Of a stretch of 51,425 nucleotides of DNA, positions 35,509 to 44,900 are shown one piece after another. The notes beneath the pieces are model-generated. The model saw nothing but the letters and a program-made list of their open reading frames with translations. It was not told the DNA's origin and searched no databases. Origin of the DNA: Prevotella corporis DSM 18810 = JCM 8529. Its GTDB lineage: Bacteria > Bacteroidota > Bacteroidia > Bacteroidales > Bacteroidaceae. The first letter of the stretch is position 1. Every line of letters begins with the position of its first letter. The stretch covers positions 1-51,425 of the forward strand of contig NZ_AUME01000020.1 in assembly GCF_000430525.1 (NCBI RefSeq). Direction: 5' to 3'. The translations under genes were made by a program, and so were the position numbers.

Positions 35509-36531
35509 ATGGGATTTTTTTCATTTATCCAGGAGATAGCAATGGACCTGGGAACAGCCAACACGATTATTATCAGTGATGACAAAATCGTTGTAGATGA
35601 ACCTTCTGTGGTTGCGCTTGACCGTCGCACGGACAAGATGATTGCAGTGGGAGGTGATGCCAAGATGATGTACGAGAAGGAGCATCCTAATATCCGTACC
35701 ATCAGACCGCTTCGTGATGGTGTGATAGCAGATTTTACGGCTTGCGAGCAGATGATGCGTGGACTCATCAAGATGGTGCACAGCGGAAATCGTCTGTTCA
35801 CTCCTTCGTTGCGAATGGTAATCGGCGTACCTTCAGGTTCTACTGAAGTTGAGCTTCGCGCTGTTCGCGACTCTGCTGAACATGCCGACGGTAGGGATGT
35901 CTATTTGATTTTTGAGCCAATGGCAGCTGCGCTTGGCATGGGACTTGACGTTGAGGCGCCGGAGGGCAACATGATTGTCGATATTGGCGGTGGTAGTACT
36001 GAAATTGCTGTTATCTCATTGGGAGGAATTGTTTGCAATAACTCCATTCGAGTAGCCGGTGATGACCTGACTGCCGATATTCAGGAATATATGAGCCGTC
36101 AGCACAATGTAAAAGTCAGCGAAAGAATGGCCGAGCGAATCAAGGTACACGTGGGATCGGCATTGACTGATTTAGGCGAGGAGGCTCCAGAGGATTACGT
36201 CGTTCATGGGCCGAACAGAATTACTGCACTTCCAATGGAAGTTCCAGTATGTTATCAGGAAATTGCCCATTGCTTGGACAAGACGGTAGCTAAGATTGAG
36301 AACGCTGTCCTGTCGGCATTGGAGAGCACACCACCTGAGTTGTATGCTGATATTGTTCAAAACGGAATCTATCTCAGTGGTGGTGGCGCCTTGCTGCGTG
36401 GTATCGACAAACGACTGACCGACAAGATAAATATTCCGTTCCATATTGCCGAAGATCCGTTGCACAGTGTTGCCAAGGGTGCAGGCATTGCATTGAACAA
36501 CGTTGATCGTTTTTCATTCTTAATGAGATAA
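35509..36531 (+). CDS. mreB: Rod-shape protein MreB
   Basis: 340 aa, actin fold: phosphate 1 loop MDLGTANTIIISDDKIVVDE, phosphate 2 loop VDIGGGSTEIAVISLGG, and a C-terminal adenosine motif YLSGGGALLRGIDKRL. It forms membrane filaments that steer side-wall synthesis. First of mreB-mreC-mreD-mrdA-rodA. Confidence 0.97.
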   Translation: MGFFSFIQEIAMDLGTANTIIISDDKIVVDEPSVVALDRRTDKMIAVGGDAKMMYEKEHPNIRTIRPLRDGVIADFTACEQMMRGLIKMVHSGNRLFTPSLRMVIGVPSGSTEVELRAVRDSAEHADGRDVYLIFEPMAAALGMGLDVEAPEGNMIVDIGGGSTEIAVISLGGIVCNNSIRVAGDDLTADIQEYMSRQHNVKVSERMAERIKVHVGSALTDLGEEAPEDYVVHGPNRITALPMEVPVCYQEIAHCLDKTVAKIENAVLSALESTPPELYADIVQNGIYLSGGGALLRGIDKRLTDKINIPFHIAEDPLHSVAKGAGIALNNVDRFSFLMR

Positions 36532-36612
36532 ACAAGGGATAATTCGCATTGACGATTGGGGTGTCTGTCGTCATTTCAATAGTCGGTGCTTGGTTATCCA
36601 CTAAGTATTGGC

Positions 36613-37494
36613 ATGCACAATCTGGCGGAGTTTCTTTCAAAGTACAAGCACTGGTTCCTTTTCGTTCTATTAGAAGTAGCCAGTCTCGTATTGTTGTTCC
36701 GTTTTAACAACTATCAAGGGAGCGTGTGGTTCACATCTGCTAACATTGTGGCTGGCAAGGCCTATGATATTAGCTCAAAAGTGGGCTCATTCCTGACGAT
36801 GGGCAAAACGAACGAGGAACTGACTCTGAGAAATGTTGAACTCGAACAGCAGATTAATGAATTGTCGAAGAAACTCTATGAGCATACGCGAGACCCTAAG
36901 TATTTGAAAAAAGGGCAGTATCGATTCTTGTCTCCTTTCAAGTTGATTCAGGCTAAAGTGGTGTCTAACTCTTTGAACAAGTCAGAGAATTTCATCACAA
37001 TTAACAAGGGAAGCTGGGACGGGGTTCGCCGAGACATGGGTGTGGTTTGCGGAAACGGAGTTGTCGGCACGGTGTATCTAGTCGGTATCCATTATTCGGT
37101 TGTAATTCCAGTGTTGAATGCCAAATCCAACATCAGTTGTGCCATACTGGGCCGCAGTTATTTCGGTTATCTGCATTGGACTGGGGGTGCAACCGACATG
37201 GCTTATTTGGATGATGTGCCACGCCATGCACGCTTCAAATTAGGCGATAGGGTTGTGACCAGTGGGTATTCTTCCATCTTCCCTGAGGGCGTTTTGGTGG
37301 GAAAAGTGCGACATGTTTATAATTCGGATGACGGACTTTCCTACCGTTTGGCAATACAACTTTCAACTGATTTCGGCAATCTTCGCGACGTGTGTGTTAT
37401 TGATGATGCCTCTATTCGTCAACAACGGGAGATGATGGTAGCTGCTCAGGATTCTTTAAAGAAGATGGGTGATGGCATCAGCCAGTCAGATTAA
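36613..37494 (+). CDS. mreC: Rod-shape protein MreC
   Basis: 293 aa from ATG 36613; the nine upstream codons are not conserved-looking. Short cytosolic N-terminus, membrane helix (about 13-31, WFLFVLLEVASLVLLFRF), coiled coil (EELTLRNVELEQQINELSKK), then the periplasmic beta domain (FITINKGSWDGVRRDMGVVC, GDRVVTSGYSSIFPEGVLVG). Scaffold linking MreB to PBP2. Confidence 0.94.
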   Translation: MHNLAEFLSKYKHWFLFVLLEVASLVLLFRFNNYQGSVWFTSANIVAGKAYDISSKVGSFLTMGKTNEELTLRNVELEQQINELSKKLYEHTRDPKYLKKGQYRFLSPFKLIQAKVVSNSLNKSENFITINKGSWDGVRRDMGVVCGNGVVGTVYLVGIHYSVVIPVLNAKSNISCAILGRSYFGYLHWTGGATDMAYLDDVPRHARFKLGDRVVTSGYSSIFPEGVLVGKVRHVYNSDDGLSYRLAIQLSTDFGNLRDVCVIDDASIRQQREMMVAAQDSLKKMGDGISQSD

Positions 37495-37557
37495 TTCTGG
37501 GAAAGATTTTCGAGGCTCACTAACGGGCCGATGGTGAATGTGCATTTGAAGTAAGAG

Positions 37558-38061
37558 ATGACTATAGAATTTCTAAAGAACTCAGTGTGGTTCATAGTAT
37601 TGGTATTGGCTCAAGTGTTTGTGCTTAATCACATACATTTGTTTGGTGTCGCCACACCATTGCTTTATATCTATTTTGTCTTGCTTTACAGGCGTAATTA
37701 TCCACAATGGGCCATGATGCTGTGTGGTTTTTTCATGGGATTTTTCATTGATACTTTCTCTAATACTCCTGGTGTGGCAGCTGGCTCTATGACATTGATA
37801 GCCGCCTTGCAGCCCTTTGTATTTCGACCGTTTATTCCTCGTGACAGTGCTGAAGACCTTCGCCCAAGTATTAGCTCGTTAGGTTACATGCAATATTTCT
37901 GGTATGCCACCATTCTTACCCTGGTTTACAATGTTTCTTTTTATACTTTGGAGATGTTCAGCTTCTTCAATGTTCTGGAATGGCTTGCTTGTGTTTTTGG
38001 AAGTACGTTGTTGACTTTATTCCTTATTTTAGTTGTAGAACATGTAAGGAACCGCTCATGA
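37558..38061 (+). CDS. mreD: Rod-shape protein MreD
   Basis: 167 aa, about five membrane segments (SVWFIVLVLAQVFVLNHI, MMLCGFFMGFFIDTF, MTLIAALQPFVF, and others). The membrane partner of MreC. The mrdA start codon overlaps its stop (ATGA). Confidence 0.9.
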   Translation: MTIEFLKNSVWFIVLVLAQVFVLNHIHLFGVATPLLYIYFVLLYRRNYPQWAMMLCGFFMGFFIDTFSNTPGVAAGSMTLIAALQPFVFRPFIPRDSAEDLRPSISSLGYMQYFWYATILTLVYNVSFYTLEMFSFFNVLEWLACVFGSTLLTLFLILVVEHVRNRS

Positions 38062-40199
38062 AGAACTTTGATTTGGAAAAACGTCGAATGGTGCTCAGCG
38101 GTGTTGCAATAGCGATTATCGTTATTTACGTAATTCGTTTGTTTGCATTGCAGATTGCGAGCGATGACTATAGAAAGAGGGCCGATTCCAATGCTTTTCT
38201 CAAGAAGATTGAATTTCCCTCGCGAGGAATAATCACCGACAGAAAAGGAAAATTACTCGTCTATAACCAGCCGGCTTATGACATCATGGTAGTCATGAAT
38301 GAGGAAAAGGACCGACTTGACACAATGGATTTCTGTAGGGCTTTGAATATCACCAAACAGTTCTTCATTCAGCGGATGAATGAAATTAAGGACCCCAATA
38401 AGAATCCTGGTTATTCAAGGTTTACCCAACAACTCTTCATGAGCCAGTTGAGTGATAAAGAATTCAGTGCGTTCCAAGAAAAACTCTATCGTTTTCCGGG
38501 ATTTTACATTCAGAAACGTAGCATACGACAATATCATCGACCTATAGCCGGACACGTTTTGGGCGATGTGGCCGAAGTAAGCCAGAGTGATGTTGAGGAA
38601 GACGACTACTATCAGCCAGGCGATTACATTGGAAAGATGGGAATTGAGCGTGAGTATGAAAAGTCATTACGTGGACAAAAAGGAGTGCAGATTCTTCTTC
38701 GCGATGCTCATGGCCGAATAAAAGGTCGTTATCAGGAAGGTAAATATGACCAAAAGCCTCGTCCTGGACGTGATATTCAGTTAGGACTCGATGCCGACTT
38801 ACAAGTGCTTGGTGAGCGTTTAATGGAAGGGAAGTTGGGGGCGGTAGTGGCAATTGAGCCGAAAACAGGCCAAATATTGGCAATGGTGTCATCGCCCACT
38901 TTCGATCCGCGAGAGATGATTGGCAAACTGCGCGGTAAGAATCAGCAGAAGCTTACTCTTGATCCAGCGAAGCCTCTACTGAATAGGGCAATCATGGGGC
39001 AATATCCTCCTGGTTCGACATTCAAGACAAGCCAAGCCGTGACCTTTTTTACAGAAGGAATCGTCAATGACTCAACAAAATATCCTTGTCCGCACGGCTT
39101 TTCTTTCAGAGGACTTCATGTAGGCTGTCATGGACATGCCTCTCCCATCTCCATTGTTCCAGCCCTGAGCACCTCTTGCAATGCCTATTTCTGCTGGGGG
39201 CTCTACCACATGTTGTCGAACAGGCAGAAATACAGGACTCTTGAAGTTGCTATGGATACATGGCGCGACTACATGGTGTCAATGGGCTTTGGCTATAAGC
39301 TGGGCATTGACTTGCCAGGGGAGAAGCGTGGAATGATTCCCAATGCACATTTCTACGACAATGCCTTCGGCAAATGGAATCCATTGACCGTTATTTCTAT
39401 TTCCATTGGTCAGGGAGAGGTTAATCTTACCCCGCTGCAGATAGCTAATCTTGGAGCAACAATAGCCAACCGCGGATATTACATTACGCCTCATGTCGTC
39501 AGGAAAATCCAAGGAATGAACCTTGACAAGAAATTCATGGAGAAACACCGAACGAAAGGTAGCCTTCGCTCATATCAGGAGGTCATTGCCGGTATGGCAT
39601 CATCTGTCAGAGGAGGAACATGCGCCCACGCCGTGCATCCAGGTTATACGCTTGCCGGCAAGACAGGAACGGCCCAGAACCGTGGAAAAGACCACTCGGT
39701 GTTCATGGGCTTCGCACCAATAGATACTCCGAAAATTGCTATTGCTGTCTATGTTGAGAACGGAGGTTTTGGAGCTGTCTTTGGTGTGCCAATTGGTTCG
39801 TTGATGATTGAACAATACATTAATGGCAAACTGACGGAAAGCGACGCACGCAAAGCCAATGAGATACAGAAGCGTCACATCAGCTATCCATTCAAACGCT
39901 CTTTGAGTATTGCCGATTCGCTACGTCTGGATTCAATCAAGCGCGTCAATCATATCAAAGACTCATTGAAGCTTGAGGCTCATAAACAACGGCAGACCCG
40001 TGCGCAGGAGCAAAAGGAACGAGAAGCGAAGAGAGAGGCTGAGAAAAAAGAGAAGGAAAAACAGCCACTCAACGATCCAATAATCCGCATGGATGACGAG
40101 GTTAAACTGAAAACGGACGAAAAAGAACGGAACAAGAGTAAAGACAAGACCGACGGCGGTAAGAAGAAAGAACGTTCGTCCATTCCAAACAAAAACTAA
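38058..40199 (+). CDS. mrdA: Penicillin-binding protein 2 (transpeptidase)
   Basis: 713 aa from ATG 38058. Membrane helix (about 14-32), PBP dimerisation domain (FPSRGIITDRKGKLLVYNQP, YDIMVVMNEEKD) and a transpeptidase domain with active-site PPGSTFKTSQA (Ser-x-x-Lys), STSCNAYF (SxN) and AGKTGTAQN (KTG). The last ~100 residues (from about 610) are an unusually charged Lys/Glu/Arg tail (EQKEREAKREAEKKEKEK) not needed for catalysis. Cross-links side-wall peptidoglycan with RodA. Confidence 0.95.
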   Translation: MKNFDLEKRRMVLSGVAIAIIVIYVIRLFALQIASDDYRKRADSNAFLKKIEFPSRGIITDRKGKLLVYNQPAYDIMVVMNEEKDRLDTMDFCRALNITKQFFIQRMNEIKDPNKNPGYSRFTQQLFMSQLSDKEFSAFQEKLYRFPGFYIQKRSIRQYHRPIAGHVLGDVAEVSQSDVEEDDYYQPGDYIGKMGIEREYEKSLRGQKGVQILLRDAHGRIKGRYQEGKYDQKPRPGRDIQLGLDADLQVLGERLMEGKLGAVVAIEPKTGQILAMVSSPTFDPREMIGKLRGKNQQKLTLDPAKPLLNRAIMGQYPPGSTFKTSQAVTFFTEGIVNDSTKYPCPHGFSFRGLHVGCHGHASPISIVPALSTSCNAYFCWGLYHMLSNRQKYRTLEVAMDTWRDYMVSMGFGYKLGIDLPGEKRGMIPNAHFYDNAFGKWNPLTVISISIGQGEVNLTPLQIANLGATIANRGYYITPHVVRKIQGMNLDKKFMEKHRTKGSLRSYQEVIAGMASSVRGGTCAHAVHPGYTLAGKTGTAQNRGKDHSVFMGFAPIDTPKIAIAVYVENGGFGAVFGVPIGSLMIEQYINGKLTESDARKANEIQKRHISYPFKRSLSIADSLRLDSIKRVNHIKDSLKLEAHKQRQTRAQEQKEREAKREAEKKEKEKQPLNDPIIRMDDEVKLKTDEKERNKSKDKTDGGKKKERSSIPNKN

Positions 40200-40232
40200 C
40201 GAAACATTTACATTAAATAAAGTGCAAAGATA

Positions 40233-41708
40233 GTGGCAAACAATTACCATGCAAACAAACAACCAGGTGTCATCCGTTCATTAGACTGGTGGACGGTAGG
40301 CATTTATCTTTCCCTTCTTGTTTTCGGATGGGTGAGTGTTTGCGGGGCGAGTTACACCTATGGTGATACAGACATCTTTTCTCTGGGCACACGTTCCGGC
40401 ATGCAGGTCATTTGGATTGGCACATCCATCTGTTTGGGCTTCGTGCTTCTGATGATGGACGACCGTCTCTATGATACTTTTGCCTACGTCATCTATGGAT
40501 TGTTAGTACTGCTGCTCTTTGCAACGATTTTCAATCCTCACTCCATAAAAGGCTCACGATCGTGGATTGTTTTAGGACCCTTGAGGCTTCAACCAGCTGA
40601 GTTCGCCAAATTTGCCACGGCATTGGCCATTTCCAAGTTCATGTCATCATACGGATTTACAATTCATAATTGGAAGCATTTTGCCACGGCCTGTGGAATC
40701 ATCCTTTTGCCGATGATTTGTATCGTCGGACAGAGTGAGACGGGTTCGGCTTTGGTTTATCTCTCGTTCTTCCTCATGTTTTACCGCGAGGGAATGCCCG
40801 GCTCAATTCTCTTTACAGGGATAGCCATGATTGTTTATTTTGTAGTTGGAGTAAAGTATGAAGGGTTGATGTTGTGGAATACTCCGACGTCAGTGGGCAA
40901 ATTTTTTGTCTTGTTACTGGTTCAGCTGTTCAGCATTGGTATGGTGTGGATATATACACAGAACAAGGACAAAGCCCCGAAAATGTTGGCCTTTGTTTTG
41001 GTTGTCACCCTTTCGGCATTGCTTTTCTCTGAATTTGTCATTCCCTTCGATGTCGTGTGGGTACAGCTTGTCTTGTCAGCGGGTATCATCGGCTACCTTG
41101 TTTATAATTCCCTGACGTCATTTTTTAGCAACTATCTTTTTATAGCGCTCTTCACCATTGGTTCGATAGCTTTCTTCTATTCAGCCGATTATGTGTTGAA
41201 CGATGTTATGCAGCCCCACCAGCGAGTGCGTATCAATGTACTATTAGGACTTGAGGAGGACTTGGCGGGTGCGGGATATAACGTCCATCAGAGCGAGATA
41301 GCCATAGGCTCTGGCGGTTTGCGAGGCAAGGGGTTCTTGAATGGAACGCAGACAAAGCTCAATTTCGTACCAGAGCAAGACACCGACTTTATTTTCTGTA
41401 CAGTGGGCGAGGAGGAAGGCTTCCTTGGCTCGGCTGCAGTGCTCTTCCTTTTCTTGGCTTTGATATTGCGGTTGATGTACGTTGCTGAGCGGCAGCCGTT
41501 CAAGTTTGGGCGAGTTTATGGGTATTGCGTGGCTGGAATTTTCCTTTTCCATGTCTTTATCAATGTGGGGATGGTTCTTGGATTGACACCTGTCATCGGA
41601 ATCCCACTCCCGTTCTTCAGTTATGGAGGTTCTTCTTTGTGGGGATTCACCTTGCTTCTGTTCATCTTTTTGCGAATTGATGCTGGAAGAAACCTTATTC
41701 GTCAGTGA
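40233..41708 (+). CDS. rodA: RodA peptidoglycan glycosyltransferase
   Basis: 491 aa, SEDS family, GTG start at 40233 (33 bases after mrdA). About 10-12 membrane segments. Family blocks: SIKGSRSWIVLGPLRLQPAEF, GQSETGSALVYLSFF, and GLTPVIGIPLPFFSYGGSS near the C-terminus. The middle contains an extra hydrophobic region (about 215-310) making it longer than the ~370 aa of E. coli RodA. Polymerises glycan strands as the partner of MrdA; last gene of the mre operon. Confidence 0.95.
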   Translation: MANNYHANKQPGVIRSLDWWTVGIYLSLLVFGWVSVCGASYTYGDTDIFSLGTRSGMQVIWIGTSICLGFVLLMMDDRLYDTFAYVIYGLLVLLLFATIFNPHSIKGSRSWIVLGPLRLQPAEFAKFATALAISKFMSSYGFTIHNWKHFATACGIILLPMICIVGQSETGSALVYLSFFLMFYREGMPGSILFTGIAMIVYFVVGVKYEGLMLWNTPTSVGKFFVLLLVQLFSIGMVWIYTQNKDKAPKMLAFVLVVTLSALLFSEFVIPFDVVWVQLVLSAGIIGYLVYNSLTSFFSNYLFIALFTIGSIAFFYSADYVLNDVMQPHQRVRINVLLGLEEDLAGAGYNVHQSEIAIGSGGLRGKGFLNGTQTKLNFVPEQDTDFIFCTVGEEEGFLGSAAVLFLFLALILRLMYVAERQPFKFGRVYGYCVAGIFLFHVFINVGMVLGLTPVIGIPLPFFSYGGSSLWGFTLLLFIFLRIDAGRNLIRQ

Positions 41709-41726
41709 TTACTCAGATTGTAACAA

Positions 41727-41767
41727 CGGCAAGGGGCTGCTTTCATCATGAAAGCAGCCCCTTGCCG
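41727..41767 (+). terminator. Strong hairpin after rodA
   Basis: Nineteen-base perfect stem (CGGCAAGGGGCTGCTTTCA and its complement) with a three-base loop, 20 bases after the rodA stop. The following sequence is not a pure T-run, so it may act by RNA stability as well as termination. Confidence 0.7.
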
Positions 41768-41914
41768 TATGTGTGCGGGATACTGTCGACAAATGTTATT
41801 CCCGTACATTTGCCAAAGGCATAAAGCTTCATAAACATCATTATCCTGAAGAAAACATGTGGCATGAGTTCCACGAAACGATTGTTGGATACAGTACCAC
41901 AAAAAAGCAAAACA

Positions 41915-41944
41915 AAGGGTGACAAGCACTAAGCTGTCACCCTT
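41915..41944 (-). terminator. Terminator of the large secreted-protein gene
   Basis: AAGGGTGAC / GTCACCCTT stem; on the minus strand it is followed by TGTTTTGCTTTTTT, 28 bases past the stop at 41972. Confidence 0.85.
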
Positions 41945-41971
41945 CGCTTTACATTGCTATTATTGAGGTCA

Positions 41972-44900
41972 TCATTGATGAATGACCATCTTCTGATTCA
42001 CGGTCTTACCGTCTATCTGCATTGAGACGATATACACACCACTTGGCAATTGTGACTTGAGGCGCATCAGGTCCTCAGGCTGACGAACATTTGCTACCCG
42101 TTCACCCGATACGGTGTACACAACAGCGGGAACATTCCAAGTTGCCGTCGTTACCCCTTGGATGTCGGTAGGCAAATTGTCGAAAGAGGTTGCCGTAGTG
42201 TTTACCAGCATAAAGCGATTGCTATCCACACCCGTATGACGCATTGTGTAAGTGTAAGATGTTACATCGTCACTCAAGTCAACCAACTGACGTGCGGAAT
42301 TGTCAACCAACTTCAGATGCTCGTATTGTGGTAGATTCTTCTTGCGGATGGTCAACGTGTACAACTCGCTGTCGCTACCCTCTACAGTAATTTGCTGCTG
42401 CGTGAGGTCGGCAGTTGCGTTCACCTGCATCTGTCCATCAACGGTTTGTACATACAGACTGGCAGGTGCATTTGTCAACAGTTTGCGACCATCCCAACCA
42501 CGGTCGTAGCGGTCGGTGGTGCCTTCTGCCTCGATGAGCCAAAGTACATCGCTGCTCTTGCTGCTTTCCAAAATCAACTGTACGGCTCCAGGCTCTGTCG
42601 TTATGACCTCAAAAGGTTTTGCCATGGCTGCCCGTTCGTTCTTTACCACACTTTGGTAAGGAATAGTAACTGTTGCAGGAACATCACTCACCTTGGTCTC
42701 TGCGTCGGTGAACTTCAGCAAGAAGCCCTGCATGGAAGGTATCGACTTGTAACCAATGGTTGCTGCTGTGTTCTTTGGAACAGCCAGGTAGCCACCTGCT
42801 GCCACATTCAAATCTTGCGTTCCATTCGTCGACTTGTTTTCATACCAATTGTTGAAACTACCCGTATGGTACACATACACCGTAGGATCAACCTCTTCAG
42901 GGAAGGAAAGTTGGGCAATATCGATGGCAGCCGTGTAAGAGTTGGCAAAGATGTTTTGTCCCAATCCCCAGTGCTTCTCGCCCACGTTGGTTGAGGTAGA
43001 TTTAGTCACCTCAGCAGCCTGGCGTGTCAACGTTAAGTTATGGTCACACAGGTTCAACTTACCTGTTAGGGCATATACCTTCGGTGCGTCCTGTGTCAAC
43101 TGATAGCCCACGAATGGAGACATCGTATTGTCCTTAGTCATCCAGCTCCACTTTTGGTAATACTGCTTCGGGCTGTTCTTCGCCTCGGAATAGTATTGCA
43201 GGTAAGAACCTTTGAATACAGGGCTTGGTACCATTTCCTTCACAGGAATACCAATCTGTTGCCATGTGTAAGGCTCTGCTATTAACGTGCGGCCGTAGGT
43301 TGGCGAGCCCTGAAGATTGTCCTTAGTCCTTATCTTGTCGGTGCCAATCTTCTGTCCACGTCCATAGAGTTCTACCGTTGCATATACCTCAGATTTGCAT
43401 GGGTCGGCAAACGAAACAGCAAACGAGCCGCCAGCATCTGTTCCTTTCTCATCGGTCTTGATCACCAACTTCTTGGCATCGCCTGGCTGATTGTAACCTA
43501 CTAACGCAGTAGAAACCACCACACTACTTTTCTTCGATACCACAAGTGCCTTTTCCGACTGGTTTTCCAGTGTTCCGATGGTCAGCACCTTGCCCTCTGG
43601 CAATACGCAGTCGTTCTTGGCAGCGCCTTTCTGTGCAGGATTCTTGGGATTGGCATTGTTTGCCTCAGTGGCAAATACCACGTCCTCACCATCTCCTGGT
43701 ACTTTGACCGTCCAGTTGTTTTGATTCTCAAACTTGGTGTCCTCATTACCTACCCATAGGTTTTTCTCCATCGGTCCCGTGCAGTCGCCTACAGTGATGA
43801 TTACCTTACGTTCGCCACCAGAGCTGCCAGCACAGGTAGGTATCGATTGTGCGAACTTGGTACCTACAGTGAACTCATACTTTCCAGCTTTGGGGAAAGT
43901 GGCATCGATGGCATTACCTGTGCCCACCTGTACCGTTTCTTGCGTTTCAAGGTCTTTGCGAGTCCATGTCACATCATACATATATGTAGAAACGGGTAAC
44001 TCCAAATGGTTGGGAGCAAGTCCCTGACCATAGCATTTCTCTGCCCACTCTGCTTCTACTTCAGGAATTCCTACAGGAGAGATATAAACGTTTGACACCT
44101 GTGCAGGGCAACCATTACCATAACTATATTGTGCAATTACTTGATACCAACCCTCTGCAAGTCCACTGAACACATGAAGTGAAGCGTTTTCGCCACTGTT
44201 ATTGGTGATATCCACAGGCTCACGAGCATCTTCACCTGGAGTTACCACACCATTCTGCTCTGTAGCTTTTTTAATTTCGTAGTGCAAAGGATAAGTAGCT
44301 TCATATCCTTTCTTGATGCCCACACTGATAAGACCAGAGTTTGGATTTTTAAGATCACACATCGCACCTTGCACCTCGAAAGCACCGTCACCCTTGGAAG
44401 GATTGAAACGGAAAGCAAATGTCTTGTTAGCAAAGTTGTTCACACCAATAGCTGCACCATAATGTTTAGGAACATACGCTTGCTCGATAGGAGAATACAC
44501 ATGATCGTCTGTCTGCGCATTGATACCAATGGCAAATTGCCAATTAGGAAGATAAGGACTTACTTTAATCGGTGTGTCTTCCTCAAAATCTCCAGGTGAA
44601 TTATATGAAGAGCCCGGACTATTCGATTTATAATAAACTTGTGACAGGTGATTACATTTTCCTAACCCAAAGTCGAAGCCAACCGTATTGTCTCCACAAC
44701 CCGCCTGAACCTTTACACCGTTCTTATAACCGCTGTCGTTGCGAGGCTGATATTTAATAACGTCGCTTTCGCCAATGGTCAAACTCATCGGTGAGGACAT
44801 TTCGCCGCATCGACTGATACGTATCACATACTCACCAACGGGCAAATCGTAAATTTGGAGATAGCCATTGCGAGGCGTGGTCTTAAAATCAATAGGGAAA

